Positions 45,933 to 56,900 of a stretch of 64,000 bases of DNA are shown piece after piece (within the stretch, counting starts at the first letter, position 1; the number at the start of each line of letters is the position of its first letter). The notes beneath the pieces were generated by a model. It worked only from the letters and a program-made list of their open reading frames with translations. It did no database searches and was not told the DNA's origin. Source of the DNA: Hysterangium stoloniferum. Lineage: Eukaryota > Basidiomycota > Agaricomycetes > Hysterangiales > Hysterangiaceae. The DNA lies in NCBI GenBank assembly GCA_015178975.1, contig WHVD01000022.1, positions 682,001-746,000 on the forward strand, read 5' to 3'. A program made the translations under genes and the position numbers.

Positions 45933-47240
45933 ATGACCATGGGCTCAGGGTCGAAACCTTTCCCAACTAGGTTAACTGTCACCCCCGTATCGGGTCTGAG
46001 TGGACCCCCAAACGCTCAAGAGCATCGTCGGCTTCTCAAAGAGAATAAGAAGGCATGCAAGGAGGAGGAGCATAAGGAGAAGGAGGAGCTGGAGGCGATA
46101 GAGGTGGAGGAGAAAAGGTTGGCAGATGCAGAGGCTACACGCAAGCATTGGGAGGCCATGCTTGCAAAGAAAAAGCAGTGGGAGGCCAATCGGGTGCAAG
46201 AAGAGGAGGTGAAGAAGAAGTGGGAGGGTAAAGTAAGTCAGCACTTTCTTATCTTTGTGACCTTGCTGACATTTTCCACAGTGTAAGGCAGTGACGCCTT
46301 TGGAGTCTGATGATGAAGAGGATGAGGAGGACAAAGAGGATGTGCCAGGGCCTTCGAGTCCCAAGGTAAGTTCGGACTCCTAATATTTTAGTTTTCTAAT
46401 TTTTTTGTTTTCAATTATAGAAACAAAAACAGGCCCCCAAGGTGGGGCCCAAAAATAACCCAAAGTGCAACCGGTGCACCAAATGGGGTCAGATTTGCCA
46501 TCCATGGGCAAGTGGTTGGGGCCGCACCTGTCAAGAGTGCGCCAACCAAAAACTTGGCTATGCCTTCCTGGATACCGATGGGAATGGGTCCTACCAAGAG
46601 TGGCAGGCCGATGCGTTAGAGGAGCAGAATTGGCTCATGTGCACATTCTTCTCGGAGACGACTTGGTTCCGGTTGTTAGAGTATGATACTACAGCTCTAA
46701 CATAGTCTATTATGATCTCCATATTTTTCTGATATTTGTAGTATTTTTCCCAGCACTGTAGGTGCAGTATTGAGTGAGTTACCTTAGGTTGGTACCTCCT
46801 GTATAGGTGCTTAGATAAGCACCTAGTAGTATAGTCCACTGTGGGTGTGGGAAAGTCTCCTTAGTGTTTACTTTCCAATCACACTCACATGTATGTCTTT
46901 ACAGTTGAATATACTAAGTGTTTACTTTCCAATCACACTCACAGGGGTGTTCTGCAAAGTGTTATTCAACTGTTTCAACACCGGTTTGAAACACTGCAAC
47001 AACAAGGCCTGATGACCGAACAACTGCGACTTTTGGGTGTGGGGCTGGAGAAACAGACCAGTGCCATAGAGTCTCTCAGGGAACAACTTGAGCAGTACTT
47101 AAAGGTGTTGAGTTCCAAAGAAGTTGGGCCTGGGGTTGGGATATCAGAAAAAGTCGGTAAGGAGGTGTCAGTGGCCATCAGTGAGGGGGAAGGCTTGGAG
47201 GTCGGGGAGGAAGGAGAGGTCATAGAGGATACTTATAGAT
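45933..47240 (+). CDS. Antisense spliced gene of Ty3-B: coiled coil plus Zn2Cys6-like motif, interrupted
   Basis: The gene lies between the 3' LTR and the pol end, opposite and tail-to-tail to pol. Exon 1 (from about 45933 to 46232) encodes a long Glu/Lys-rich coiled coil ending WEGK. An intron at 46233-46281 follows (GTAAGT...CACAG). Exon 2 (46282-46365) is acidic and ends GPSSPK. The second intron is 46366-46420 (GTAAGT...TATAG). Exon 3 starts KQKQAPK and has C-x2-C-x6-C-x10-C-x2-C, with Tyr at the place of a sixth Cys. It is split by a solo LTR (46674-46982). The part after it is a second coiled-coil segment. The same layout, with a full six-Cys motif, is seen in Ty3-A at 57550-58692. It is treated as part of a fossil element. 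Confidence 0.65.
46674..46982. mobile_element. Solo LTR in the Ty3-B antisense gene
   Basis: A 309-bp segment starts TGTTAGAGTATG and ends TTCAACA, flanked by the 5-bp duplication CCGGT (46669-46673 and 46983-46987). An internal 25-bp string (GTGTTTACTTTCCAATCACA...) occurs twice. The start is shared with the solo LTR at 3376. Confidence 0.75.
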
Positions 47241-50200
47241 AGTAAATATAATGATTTTAAACAAAACAAACAAGGCGTGAAAACATAAGGCATAGTCGGA
47301 AAAGGTTGGGTACCACATGAAACTATAGAGAACCTAAGGGACCGGGTTTATTCAGGTATGCTTGATGAAAACCTAAGACAATTTCTGATGCATTGCCGAG
47401 CTCTGTAGCTAGGATCCATGAGGTTTCTTCATCTGTACCTTCATAGCCAGCCCATTTGACCAAATAAAGTAACTTGCATGAGTGTCGGCGATTGTCGATT
47501 TTGGAGTCTAGGATTTCCAATATCTCGAATTCAGGTTCTCCGTCAATAATCATGGGTGGAGGTGGTGGTTGTATGTGATCCGGTATATTGTTAGCAACAC
47601 ATGGTTCTAACATAGATAGATGGAATACTGGGTGCACTGCACGCATGTTGTCAGGAAGCCAAAGTGTCCATGAAAGTGTGCCGGCTTGTGCTATAACTTC
47701 AAAAGGACCTAAATATTTTTCAGAGAGCTTCTTAGAGGGTCTAGTAGTTCAGAAAAACTTGGCTTTAATGAATACTCGGTCTCCAATCTTTAAATCAGGA
47801 GGTGGAAGTCAACTCTTATCCATGGACCATTGGTATCGTTCTTGGGCCATTGTGATAGTTTTTCGAAGTTCTTGATGTAGCTTGTCAAGGTTTGTAATGA
47901 AGTCTTGAGCATGGGTGGATGCGAGATTGGGTTCTGGGTGGATTGCAATATTGGGGTTGTAGCCTTTGTTTGCGAAGAAAGGTGAAATGCCAGTAGTGGC
48001 ATTTGGTGCGTTGTTATATGTGAATTTGGCTAGTGGTAGTAGTGATTTCCAATTATCTTGTTGGTAGTTACATGAATGTACTGTTCCAAGGTTTGATTCA
48101 TGTGTTTGATTTGGCTGTTGCCTTCTGGGTGATAGCCTGAAGTGAAGTGTAATTTCTTGTCTAGTGCTTTTCCGAGTGACCTAAATAAATGAGAGACAAA
48201 CTCAGATCTGCAATCGGATGTGACATGTGATGGAACACCATGCTTGGAAAATACATGGGTGATGAATAGTTTGGCTAACTGTACAGATGTTATTGTGTCA
48301 TATGTTGGAATGAAAATACTTTGCTTTGTGAGCTGATCCACAACAACTAGGATTGCTGTATGACCTTTGGATGCTGGTAGGTGCTCGATGAAATCCATAG
48401 AAATTGAGTTCCAGGGTTTTTCCAGTATCGGTAATTGTTTGAGTAGGCCATATGGTTTGTATCGCTGTGATTTAGAGCGTAAACATGTTATACAGAATTT
48501 GCAATAGTGTTTAACGAAATCTTGGATGCCAAGCCATGTATATTCTCTTCTAATGAGCGAAAGAGTTTTATTGAGACCAAAATGTCCCAAGATCAGGTGG
48601 TCGTGCTTATGTTGTAGGATTCACAGCTGAAGGGTGTCAGAATCCGGTACATAGATGCAGTTGTCAAGTCTAATGAAACCCTGTGAGTCTAGTGACCATC
48701 AGGGTTGATCGGGGTCAGATGGGTTATCGAGGTGTGCTTTGGTGACTGGGTCTAATGGAATTGCCAATTGTATATCTTAATGTAACCTTTTGGTATCCAT
48801 AAGGATAACACTTCACAAGACTGGATGAATGAGGTAAGTGGCTTGGATAGACGTGGACAGTTGTTCAGATGAAAACATAGGCTTAAAGTTATGCAGATTA
48901 ACTGTGACGTAGTCGCTACTCCCCTCTTTAGGATAGATGTCCCATCATCTAGTCATAGTGTCGGGTTTTCCACCAAGGCAGCTGGGTCAGAAGCAGATTA
49001 CCATATTGAAAGTGAAGAGGTATTTGGACCATTGGGCTTGCCAACGGGTGAGCAGTTTTGTGGTTGAAAAGTAAACCAAATTCTTGTGGTCGGTTATAAC
49101 ATCTATCGGATGAGATGATCCTTCCAAATAATGTCACCATGTCTTGAAAGCTTCAAATATCACAAGTAGTTCTTTATCGTGAACATCATAGTTGAGTTCG
49201 GGTGCCGAAAAAGTGTGAAACAAAAAGGCTACTGGGTGGACTTCACCGTCAGTGTCCAGAATGGACAATATTGCATAATCCGAGGCATCAGTTTCCACAA
49301 TGAGTTGAACATCAGGCTTCCAGTGTGACAAAATAGGGGCAGATGTAAACACACTTTTCAATTCTCAGAATGTCGTTCAGCATTCTTTGGAGAAATTCCA
49401 CAGGGTGTCTTTACGGGTAAGATGAGTGAGTGGAACAGTAATTTTTGAGTAGTTGTGAATGAAATGACAATAAAAATTGGTGAAGCCTAAAAAGGACTGA
49501 ATGTCCTTAATCTTTCGGGGTTTCGGCCAATCTTGAATAACACAAATTTTAGAGTCGTCCATGTGGAGACCGTCGGGTCCCATCATGAAACCTAAATATT
49601 CAACTGTGTCGACATCAAACAAACATTTTTTACCATTCACAAAAAGACCATGTTTTTGGAGTCTTTGGAGGACTTCATGGATGTGTTGATCACGAAGTGT
49701 AGGATCTTCGGAGAATATGAGAATGTCATCTAAGTACACAATGACATAGATGTTGAGGAGGTCGGAAAAGATGTCATTGATAAAACATTGAAAGACCGAT
49801 GGAGCGTTGGTGAGGCTGAAAGGCATCACTAACCATTCGAAGGAGCCATAGTGAGTGTGAAAGCTGTTTTCCATTCATCACCTTCAGCGATCTGAACCAA
49901 ATGATAGGTGTGTTTGAGATCTATCTTTGTATAGATTTGGGCCTTCCGAGGGGCATCAAGTAAATTGGAGATTAGTGGTAATGGGTACTTATCTTTTCAA
50001 GTGATCACATTTAGTCCTCAAAAGTCAACGCAAAGCTGTAGGGAACCATCCTTTTTCCGAATGAATAGGACAAGGGCTCCATAAGGAGACTTTGAGGGTC
50101 AGATAAAACCTATAGCCAAGTGTTTGTCCAAGAAATCTCGGATAGCTGATAGTTTGGACTGCAAGAGAGGATAAACTGGGCCTAAGGGCAGATGTGAACC

Positions 50201-50269
50201 TTCTTCAATATCAATTTTCAAATTGTAGGGCCTGTGAGGGGCAAGTCGATCAGATGTATCAGAGTTTAA

Positions 50270-50443
50270 CCAGATAGTACGAGTATATTTTGACGGGGGC
50301 GTAAACAGAGTTTGATCACCACGAAAGCCTACATCAGCATCAGGAGACTGATAGTTTCCAATGTGATGACTTGAACAATAACTTGAAATGTCGATAGGTG
50401 GTGATAACCTCAGGGACCGTCAGGTTGTGACACGGTCATAACA
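50270..50443 (-). repeat. Truncated 5' LTR of Ty3-B
   Basis: It aligns with 45590-45761 of the full LTR and starts TGTTATGACC in element sense. Only the first 174 bp remain before pol-like sequence begins. Confidence 0.7.
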
Positions 50444-51311
50444 ATATCCATATCTTCCAGCATAAGTTTCCATCTCTGAAATTAAGGACTCCTGAGCATT
50501 TGTGTAGAGGTGCAGCACATAAGCTGAAGCCGATGTCCTGACCCTATCTGATAGTTTCCGAGTTCCTAGTGACTTTCCGATAGTTCTGGAATAAGTTCTG
50601 ACACAGCACTTACAGTATATCAGATCTCAACTCTGGGACTTGCTCATCATGGGTCCCAAATGCAAAGCTGCCAAAGGACCATCTCAACTTCAATCCCCAT
50701 TGCAACTTTATACCACCCAACCCGAATCCCCAACTCAGCTGACAGCCTCAGCTTCCATCGAAGAATTCACCGAGGTAGTGAAGGATCCCAATGCTTCTGA
50801 GAATGATGTGGAAGAACAGCCAGACAAATTGAAAATGAAATCTTCCAATGTACCAACTGAAATGATGTTTATCAACTCCGTTGTGAAATTCACTGACTAT
50901 TTGAAATCCAGAGGAAAGTAAAGAATCTTCCCACACTGGAGTCAAAGAACCTGAACCATTTACCAGCAAGGATTCAAACAAATTGAAGAACTTCCTTCTC
51001 CAATGCCATTTCAGTTTCTATGCTTGACCCACTGCTTTTAAAACTGATAGTCAGAAAGTCAACTTTACACTCTCTTATCTCAAGGATACCACTTAGGATT
51101 GGTTCAAACCTGGACTATCTGGACTATCCAATGAGACACCCGTATGGCTTGACGACTGGAAGGCATTTGTGGAAGAACTGGAAACAATTTTGGACCTTAC
51201 AACCAATCTGGTGAAGCAGAAAACAAATTAATGACGCTTAAGATGAAGGACAATCAACAAGTTTCCAATTATCTTGTCAAGTTCAATACCCTTGCCACAT
51301 GATGTGGATGA
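50444..51311 (+). mobile_element. Ty3-A relic copy 3: partial LTR and gag, broken
   Basis: The right part of a Ty3-A LTR (from ATATCCATATCTTCC to the area of 50607) is followed by a gag relic (MGPKCKAAKGPSQLQSPLQL and further pieces) to 51311, where copia RT sequence begins. It is old and CpG-depleted relative to the young copy. Both ends are truncated by rearrangement. Confidence 0.75.
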
Positions 51312-51709
51312 AAGCATCATGCGGACTGGCCACTTTGGGAGCAGGCTATACATGAGGAGTTAGCAATGTTGCATGACACTTGCACATGGGAATTGGTTGA
51401 CCCACCTGATTGTGCTAATATTGTTGGCTCCAAGTGGGTATTCTGTGCCAATAAGGATGCGGCAGGCAATGTTGTTCACTACAAGGCTTGTCTTGTCGCT
51501 CAAGGTTTTTCACAGGTCCCTGGAGTTGATTTCTTTGATACATTTGCCCCAGTCGCCAAGCTTACATTGATTCGTGCAGTCCTTGCAATGGCTGCTGAAC
51601 TTGACCTTGAATTACATTAGATTGATATTAAGGGTGCCTTCCTTAATGGCAAACTCACTGAACAAGAACAGATCTTCATGAAACAGCCAGTACCATGCAC
51701 CACATTCTA
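51312..51709 (+). mobile_element. copia-D relic, first RT part
   Basis: Translated residues are typical of Ty1/copia RT: WPLWEQAIHEELAMLHD, NIVGSKWVFCANKDAAGNV, LVAQGFSQVPGVDFFDTFAP and GAFLNGKLTEQE. It is cut at 51710 by the stacked insertions E, F and Ty3-A copy 1, and the RT continues at 60621. Confidence 0.8.
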
Positions 51710-51942
51710 CTAAGTGTGAGGAGTATGCTTTTACCACAGTTTCATTATGGTAAAACACTCCTTTTATTTTATTTATATTTTACACATTTTATTCATATTT
51801 TTCTATTCTTTATATTCTTCAAATATTGCACCATTTCATTAGTTCAAAGCTTTGTGTATACTTGTGGGTGCACTCAGCACCAAATGAAACTCAGACACAC
51901 TTTTACCCAAGTACCACCACTCGTAAGACATAAACTAGGTCT

Positions 51943-52525
51943 TGTTACGACCCGTTCCCGGATGTTTCAATATCCGACTTCCGGTCTCCCACTCCCGACT
52001 TCCGATCCCCGACTTCCGACTTTGACCTCCGACTACGGAACATCATAGTTACCGTATCATCCGCGTTCTTCGTTTGTTCCGCATTTGGTAATTTGTCCGT
52101 TGACAAGTATTCACTCGTTTGTTGTTGTATTCCCGTCTCGGAATATTGTCTTCCTAATATGTCTTATTGTATTTCCGTTTTAAGAATACTTCCGTTTCCG
52201 TCTTATTATGGTCTCAGTTTGTAGTACAATAACGAGTAGACTTATATTAGTTTCCGCGAATTTGTACTTTACTTTAGATCTGATATCGACTTAGTTTCTT
52301 ATTCCTCCTCCTGTCTTTCTGTATGCTCGATATTCGGAACTCTTCGGAACTCTGAATATCCATATCTTCCATCGTTAGTTCACTTCCGAAATTAAGGACA
52401 TTGAGCGTTTGCGTAGAGGCGCAGCACATAAGCTGAAGCCGACGTCCTGACCCTATCCACGAGTTTCCGACTTCCCGGTGACTTCCCGATAGTTCCGGAA
52501 TAAGTTCCCGACACGGCACTTAACA
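51943..52525 (+). repeat. 5' LTR of Ty3-A copy 1
   Basis: TGTTACGACCCG ... CTTAACA, 583 bp. It contains many GACTTCCG-type short repeats near the start and the shared LTR core GCAGCACATAAGCTGAAGCC near 52424. Confidence 0.92.
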
Positions 52526-52559
52526 GTATATCAGATCTCAACTCTGCGACTCGCTCATC

Positions 52560-53786
52560 ATGGGTCCCAAACGCAAAGCTGCCGAAGGACCATCCCAACT
52601 TCAATCCCCGTTGCAACTTTACACCACCCAACCAGAAACCCCAATTCAGCCAACAACATCAGCTTCAATTGAAGAAGTTACCGAGGAGGTTACCGAGGTA
52701 ATGAAGGATCCCAATGATCCCCATACTTCCGACAACGAAGCAGAAGATCAGCTGGAGACATCGAAAAAGAAATCTCCCGACGAACCGACTGAAATGTTGT
52801 TTATCAACTCCATTGTGAAATTCGCTGACTATTTGAAATCCGCTGAGGATAGCAAAGAATCATCCCGCACCGGAGTCAAAGAACCCGAACCATTTACCAG
52901 CAAGGATCCGAAAAAATTGAAGAATTTCCTTCTCCAATGCCGTTTCAGTTTCCGTGATCGACCCAATGCTTTTAAATCCGACAGTCGAAAAGTCAATTTT
53001 GCGCTCTCATATCTCAAGGATACCGCTCAGGATTGGTTCGAACCCGGACTATCCGGAATATCCGACGAGACACCCGTATGGCTCGACGACTGGGATGCTT
53101 TCGTGGAAGAACTGGAAACTAATTTCGGACCTTATGATCAATCCGGCAAAGCAGAAAACGAACTAATGACGCTCAAGATGAAGGACAATCAACGAGTTTC
53201 CGATTATCTCGTCAAGTTCAATACCCTCACCGCACGATGTGGATGGGACGATTCCGCCCTCAGGCACCATTTCTATATGGGACTTCCGTCACGCCTTAAA
53301 GACGAAATCTGCAAAGATGGGAAGCCAAAAACTCTCCAACTCATGCGGATGAAAGCTCAAACATCCGATGCCCGTTATTGGGAACAAAAAGCCGAGGTCT
53401 CTCGAGAGAACCCGATGGAACGCTCTCAGAACAACAAGGCATCAACTAGCAAGTCTTCTGGCAACAACTCAGGCAATAATACCGGCTCTGGCACTAATAC
53501 TGGCAAATCAAATTCCGACCGGAAGAAAGACAAGAAATCCAACAAGGAAAAACAGTCAACTTCTGACAAACCGGACATTTCCCATTTGTTGGGTACCGAC
53601 GGTAAACTCACCCCGAAGGAGAAACAACGACGTATGGACAACGACCTCTGCCTTTTCTGCGGGAAAGGCGGACACAAGGTTTCCGACTGTACCGTTAAAT
53701 CCAGCTCTTCCAAGGCTCGCGCGGCAACTTCCACTACGACTACGACGTCTAAGGAAAAACCCGCCACGGAGTCAAAAAAAGAGTAA
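52560..53786 (+). CDS. Ty3-A Gag, 408 aa
   Basis: It starts 34 nt after the LTR (MGPKRKAAEGPSQLQS). The retrotrans_gag region is in the middle (KNFLLQCRFSFRDRP, LKDTAQDWFEPGL, FGPYDQSGKAENELM, VSDYLVKFNTLTARC). A Ser/Asn/Lys-rich linker and one CCHC knuckle at about residues 363-376 (CLFCGKGGHKVSDC) follow. Gag ends at an A-rich run, and the Pol frame lies at -1 relative to it, as expected for Ty3-type elements that use frameshift read-through. It encodes the particle protein of the element. Confidence 0.9.
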   Translation: MGPKRKAAEGPSQLQSPLQLYTTQPETPIQPTTSASIEEVTEEVTEVMKDPNDPHTSDNEAEDQLETSKKKSPDEPTEMLFINSIVKFADYLKSAEDSKESSRTGVKEPEPFTSKDPKKLKNFLLQCRFSFRDRPNAFKSDSRKVNFALSYLKDTAQDWFEPGLSGISDETPVWLDDWDAFVEELETNFGPYDQSGKAENELMTLKMKDNQRVSDYLVKFNTLTARCGWDDSALRHHFYMGLPSRLKDEICKDGKPKTLQLMRMKAQTSDARYWEQKAEVSRENPMERSQNNKASTSKSSGNNSGNNTGSGTNTGKSNSDRKKDKKSNKEKQSTSDKPDISHLLGTDGKLTPKEKQRRMDNDLCLFCGKGGHKVSDCTVKSSSSKARAATSTTTTTSKEKPATESKKE

Positions 53787-53926
53787 GCAACCCTCCGGAA
53801 TCTGCACGGAAAGAGGGTTGCGTTGACTCTCTCCGTGTTTCCGAGGTTGTCCGTCTCAACGCGTCCGCTCTCTCTAATCCCGATTCATTATTCGTAAAAC
53901 TCGTCTCTGACTTTCTTGGAAATTTA

Positions 53927-56900
53927 GTGTTCCGAGCTCTAATAGATTCCGGCTCCACACACTGTTTTGTAGATACCACCTTTGCCACGAAACATAATCT
54001 GAAACTCCATTCTGTTCCCGCAATTTCCTTGCGTTTGTTTGACGGCACTAGCAATACGGCAATTACTCAAGCCTGCGACATGTCTATCCGGTTCCCTTGT
54101 GGAACATCCCAGACACTTACATTTTTCGTAACACAGTTGGACTCTAGCTGTTCGGCAGTTCTTGGATACAACTGGCTCACCCGATATAATCCGTTGATCG
54201 ACTGGGTATTGGGCAGTATTACTTTCCGGACTCCCAACACTTCCGTTCCTCCTGCAGCGTCTTTTCCGGCCAATGCCTTTTCGGCATCAACGGCATCTCC
54301 GGCTTCTATCAAAACTTCCGAGCCCCCAAAAATCTCTCTCATCAACGCTTCGGCATTTGTTAGGGCGAGTAAACTGGATGGCTCGCAATGTTTTTCGATC
54401 AGCTTAAAAGTTGATGAAGCATCTGGACGTTTTGCGACTCCAGAATTATCCGAGCTAAAAGCCGATCTGGAAGGAGTTCCCGAAAAATACCATGATTTCG
54501 CGGACATTTTCAGTAAGCAAAAAGCTGACAGGCTTGCACCACATAGGCCCTACGACTTAAAAATCGATATTGAGCCCGGTTCAAACCCTCCATTAGGACC
54601 TATTTACCCATTATCCCAATCGGAACTTTCGTCTATTCGGGAGTTCCTGGATGAACATCTGTCGATAGGTTTTATCCGTCCCTCAAAGTCTCCGTATGGA
54701 GCACCCGTCCTTTTTGTCCGAAAGAAGGACAGCTCTCTTCGACTCTGTGTCGATTTCAGAGGGTTAAATTCCATTACACGGAAAGACAAGTATCCACTTC
54801 CACTCGTTACCGATTTACTCGACGCCCCACGGAAAGCTCGGATCTACACCAAAATAGACCTCAAACACGCCTATCATTTGGTCCGAATTGCCGAGGGCGA
54901 TGAATGGAAAACTGCTTTTCGGACTCGCTATGGATCCTTTGAATGGTTGGTTATGCCGTTCGGCCTTACCAACGCCCCTTCCGCTTTTCAACGTTTTGTT
55001 AATGATATATTTTCCGACATGCTTGATGTATGTGTTATAGTCTATTTGGACGACATTTTGGTATTTTCCGAGGATCCCGCTCTTCACGATGAACAGGTCC
55101 GTGAAGTCTTCCGAAGACTCCGTAAAAACGGTCTTTTCGCCAACGGTAAAAAATGTTATTTCGACATGGATTCTATTGAATACTTAGGTTTCATCATCGG
55201 CCCTGATGGTCTCCGTATGGATGAAACCAAGGTTCAAGTTGTCCGTGACTGGCCCGAACCACGGAAGGTCAAGGACATTCAATCATTTTTAGGTTTTGCC
55301 AACTTTTACCGTCGTTTTATTCGGAACTACTCGGATATTACAGTACCGCTCACTCGTCTTACCCGTAAAACTCAACCATGGGTTTTTGACGACAAATGCC
55401 GCTCCGCCTTCCAGACTTTAAAAAATGCTTTCACTTCTGCCCCGATTCTTTCCCATTGGAAACCTGATGTTCCGATTATTGTGGAAACCGATGCTTCCGA
55501 TTATGCAATTGCCGCGATCCTTTCCATTCAAGATTCCGACGGTGAAATTCATCCGGTCGCATTCCTTTCTCGGACACTTTCAGTATCCAAACTCAATTAC
55601 AATGTTCATGATAAGGAACTTTTGGCAATTTTTGAAGTTTTCAAACATTGGCACCATTATCTCGAAGGTTCCGCAACTCCCGTTGACGTCGTTACCGATC
55701 ACAAAAATCTCGAATATTTTTCTACCACTAAACTTTTAACCCGCCGGCAGGCCCGTTGGTCTGAATTTCTTTCCGCTTTCAACATGATTATCCGTTTCCG
55801 ACCCGGACGTCTTGGTGGAAAACCAGATGCCATGACTCGACGATGGGACGTCTATCCTAAAGAGGGGGAAAGTAACTACGCTGTTGTTAATCCACATAAC
55901 CTGAAACCAGTTTTTACAACGCAACAACTTTCCGCATCTATCCGAGCAACTTCCCTTTACTATCCAATTATGCGTAGCGTCATGATTATGGACATTGAGC
56001 AATTACATCAAGATATCCTTTCCGCACTCACTTCCGATCCGGCCCTCAAGCCACATTTAGAAGTTCCTGACAATCCTGACCAACCCCGATGGTCACAAGA
56101 CTCTCAAGGTTTTATCCGTCTCGATGGACGTATCTACGTTCCAGATTCCAACAATCTCCGACTCCGTGTACTTCAGTATAAACATGATCATCCAATCTCC
56201 GGACATTACGGCATCAACAACACTCTTGGTTTAATCCGTAGAGAATACACTTGGCCCAACCTCCGAGATTTCGTAACTCAGTTCTGTAAGTCATGCACCA
56301 CCTGCTTACGCTCTAAAACCCAGAGGCATAAGCCGTACGGCCTTCTCAAGCAACTCCCGATACCAGAGAAACCTTGGAATTCAATTTCCATGGATTTTAT
56401 TGAACAACTCCCGACTTCCGAAGGCTTTACATCCATTCTAGTCGTTGTGGACCGATTCTCGAAACAAGGCATTTTCATACCCACTCATGATACAATCACG
56501 TCCTTACAATTAGCGGAACTTTTCATTATTCACGTATTTTCCAAACACGGAGTTCCATCTCACGTAACTTCCGATCGAGGCTCCAAGTTCGTCTCCCATT
56601 TCTTCCAGGCCCTCAGAAAAGCCCTCGACATGAAACTACACTTCACCTCGGGATATCACCCGGAAGGTGATGGACAAACGGAACACGTTAATCAAACACT
56701 GGAACAATATCTCCGCATCTATTGTAATTATCAACAGGACAACTGGAAATCCCTTCTTCCGATTGCGGAATTCGCCTACAATAACTCTCCGAATGCAACC
56801 ACCGGCATATCTCCCTTCTTCGCCAATAAAGGCTATAATCTGAATCTCACAGTACATTCCGAACGAGATTTGGCTTCTGTCCGTGCTCAAGAATTTATTA

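Larger units (their letters stand above)
45022..50443 (-). mobile_element. Ty3-B chromovirus, minus orientation, broken
   Basis: The complete 3' LTR is at 45022-45761 (740 bp; in element sense TGTCACAACTG ... CTTAACA), preceded by a purine tract (ATGGGGGGATAC). The first roughly 174 bp of the 5' LTR remain at 50270-50443, joined directly to pol, so the rest of that LTR, gag and protease are missing. Pol pieces in order: RT (IVYLDDILIFSEDP, 49874-49377), RNase H (VETDASDYAI), integrase (MDFIEHLPASKG, YHPEGNSQ) and a C-terminal chromodomain (LLYLVKWAGYEGTDEETSW, 47646-47323). There are several breaks. An antisense gene occupies 45933-47240. No matching target duplication was found. Confidence 0.8.

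Noticed and set aside
46674-46982. Reading the insert in the Ty3-B antisense gene as a third intron
   Set aside because: A 309-bp length, TG...CA ends and the exact CCGGT duplication favour a solo LTR. Ty3-A has no intron at this place.
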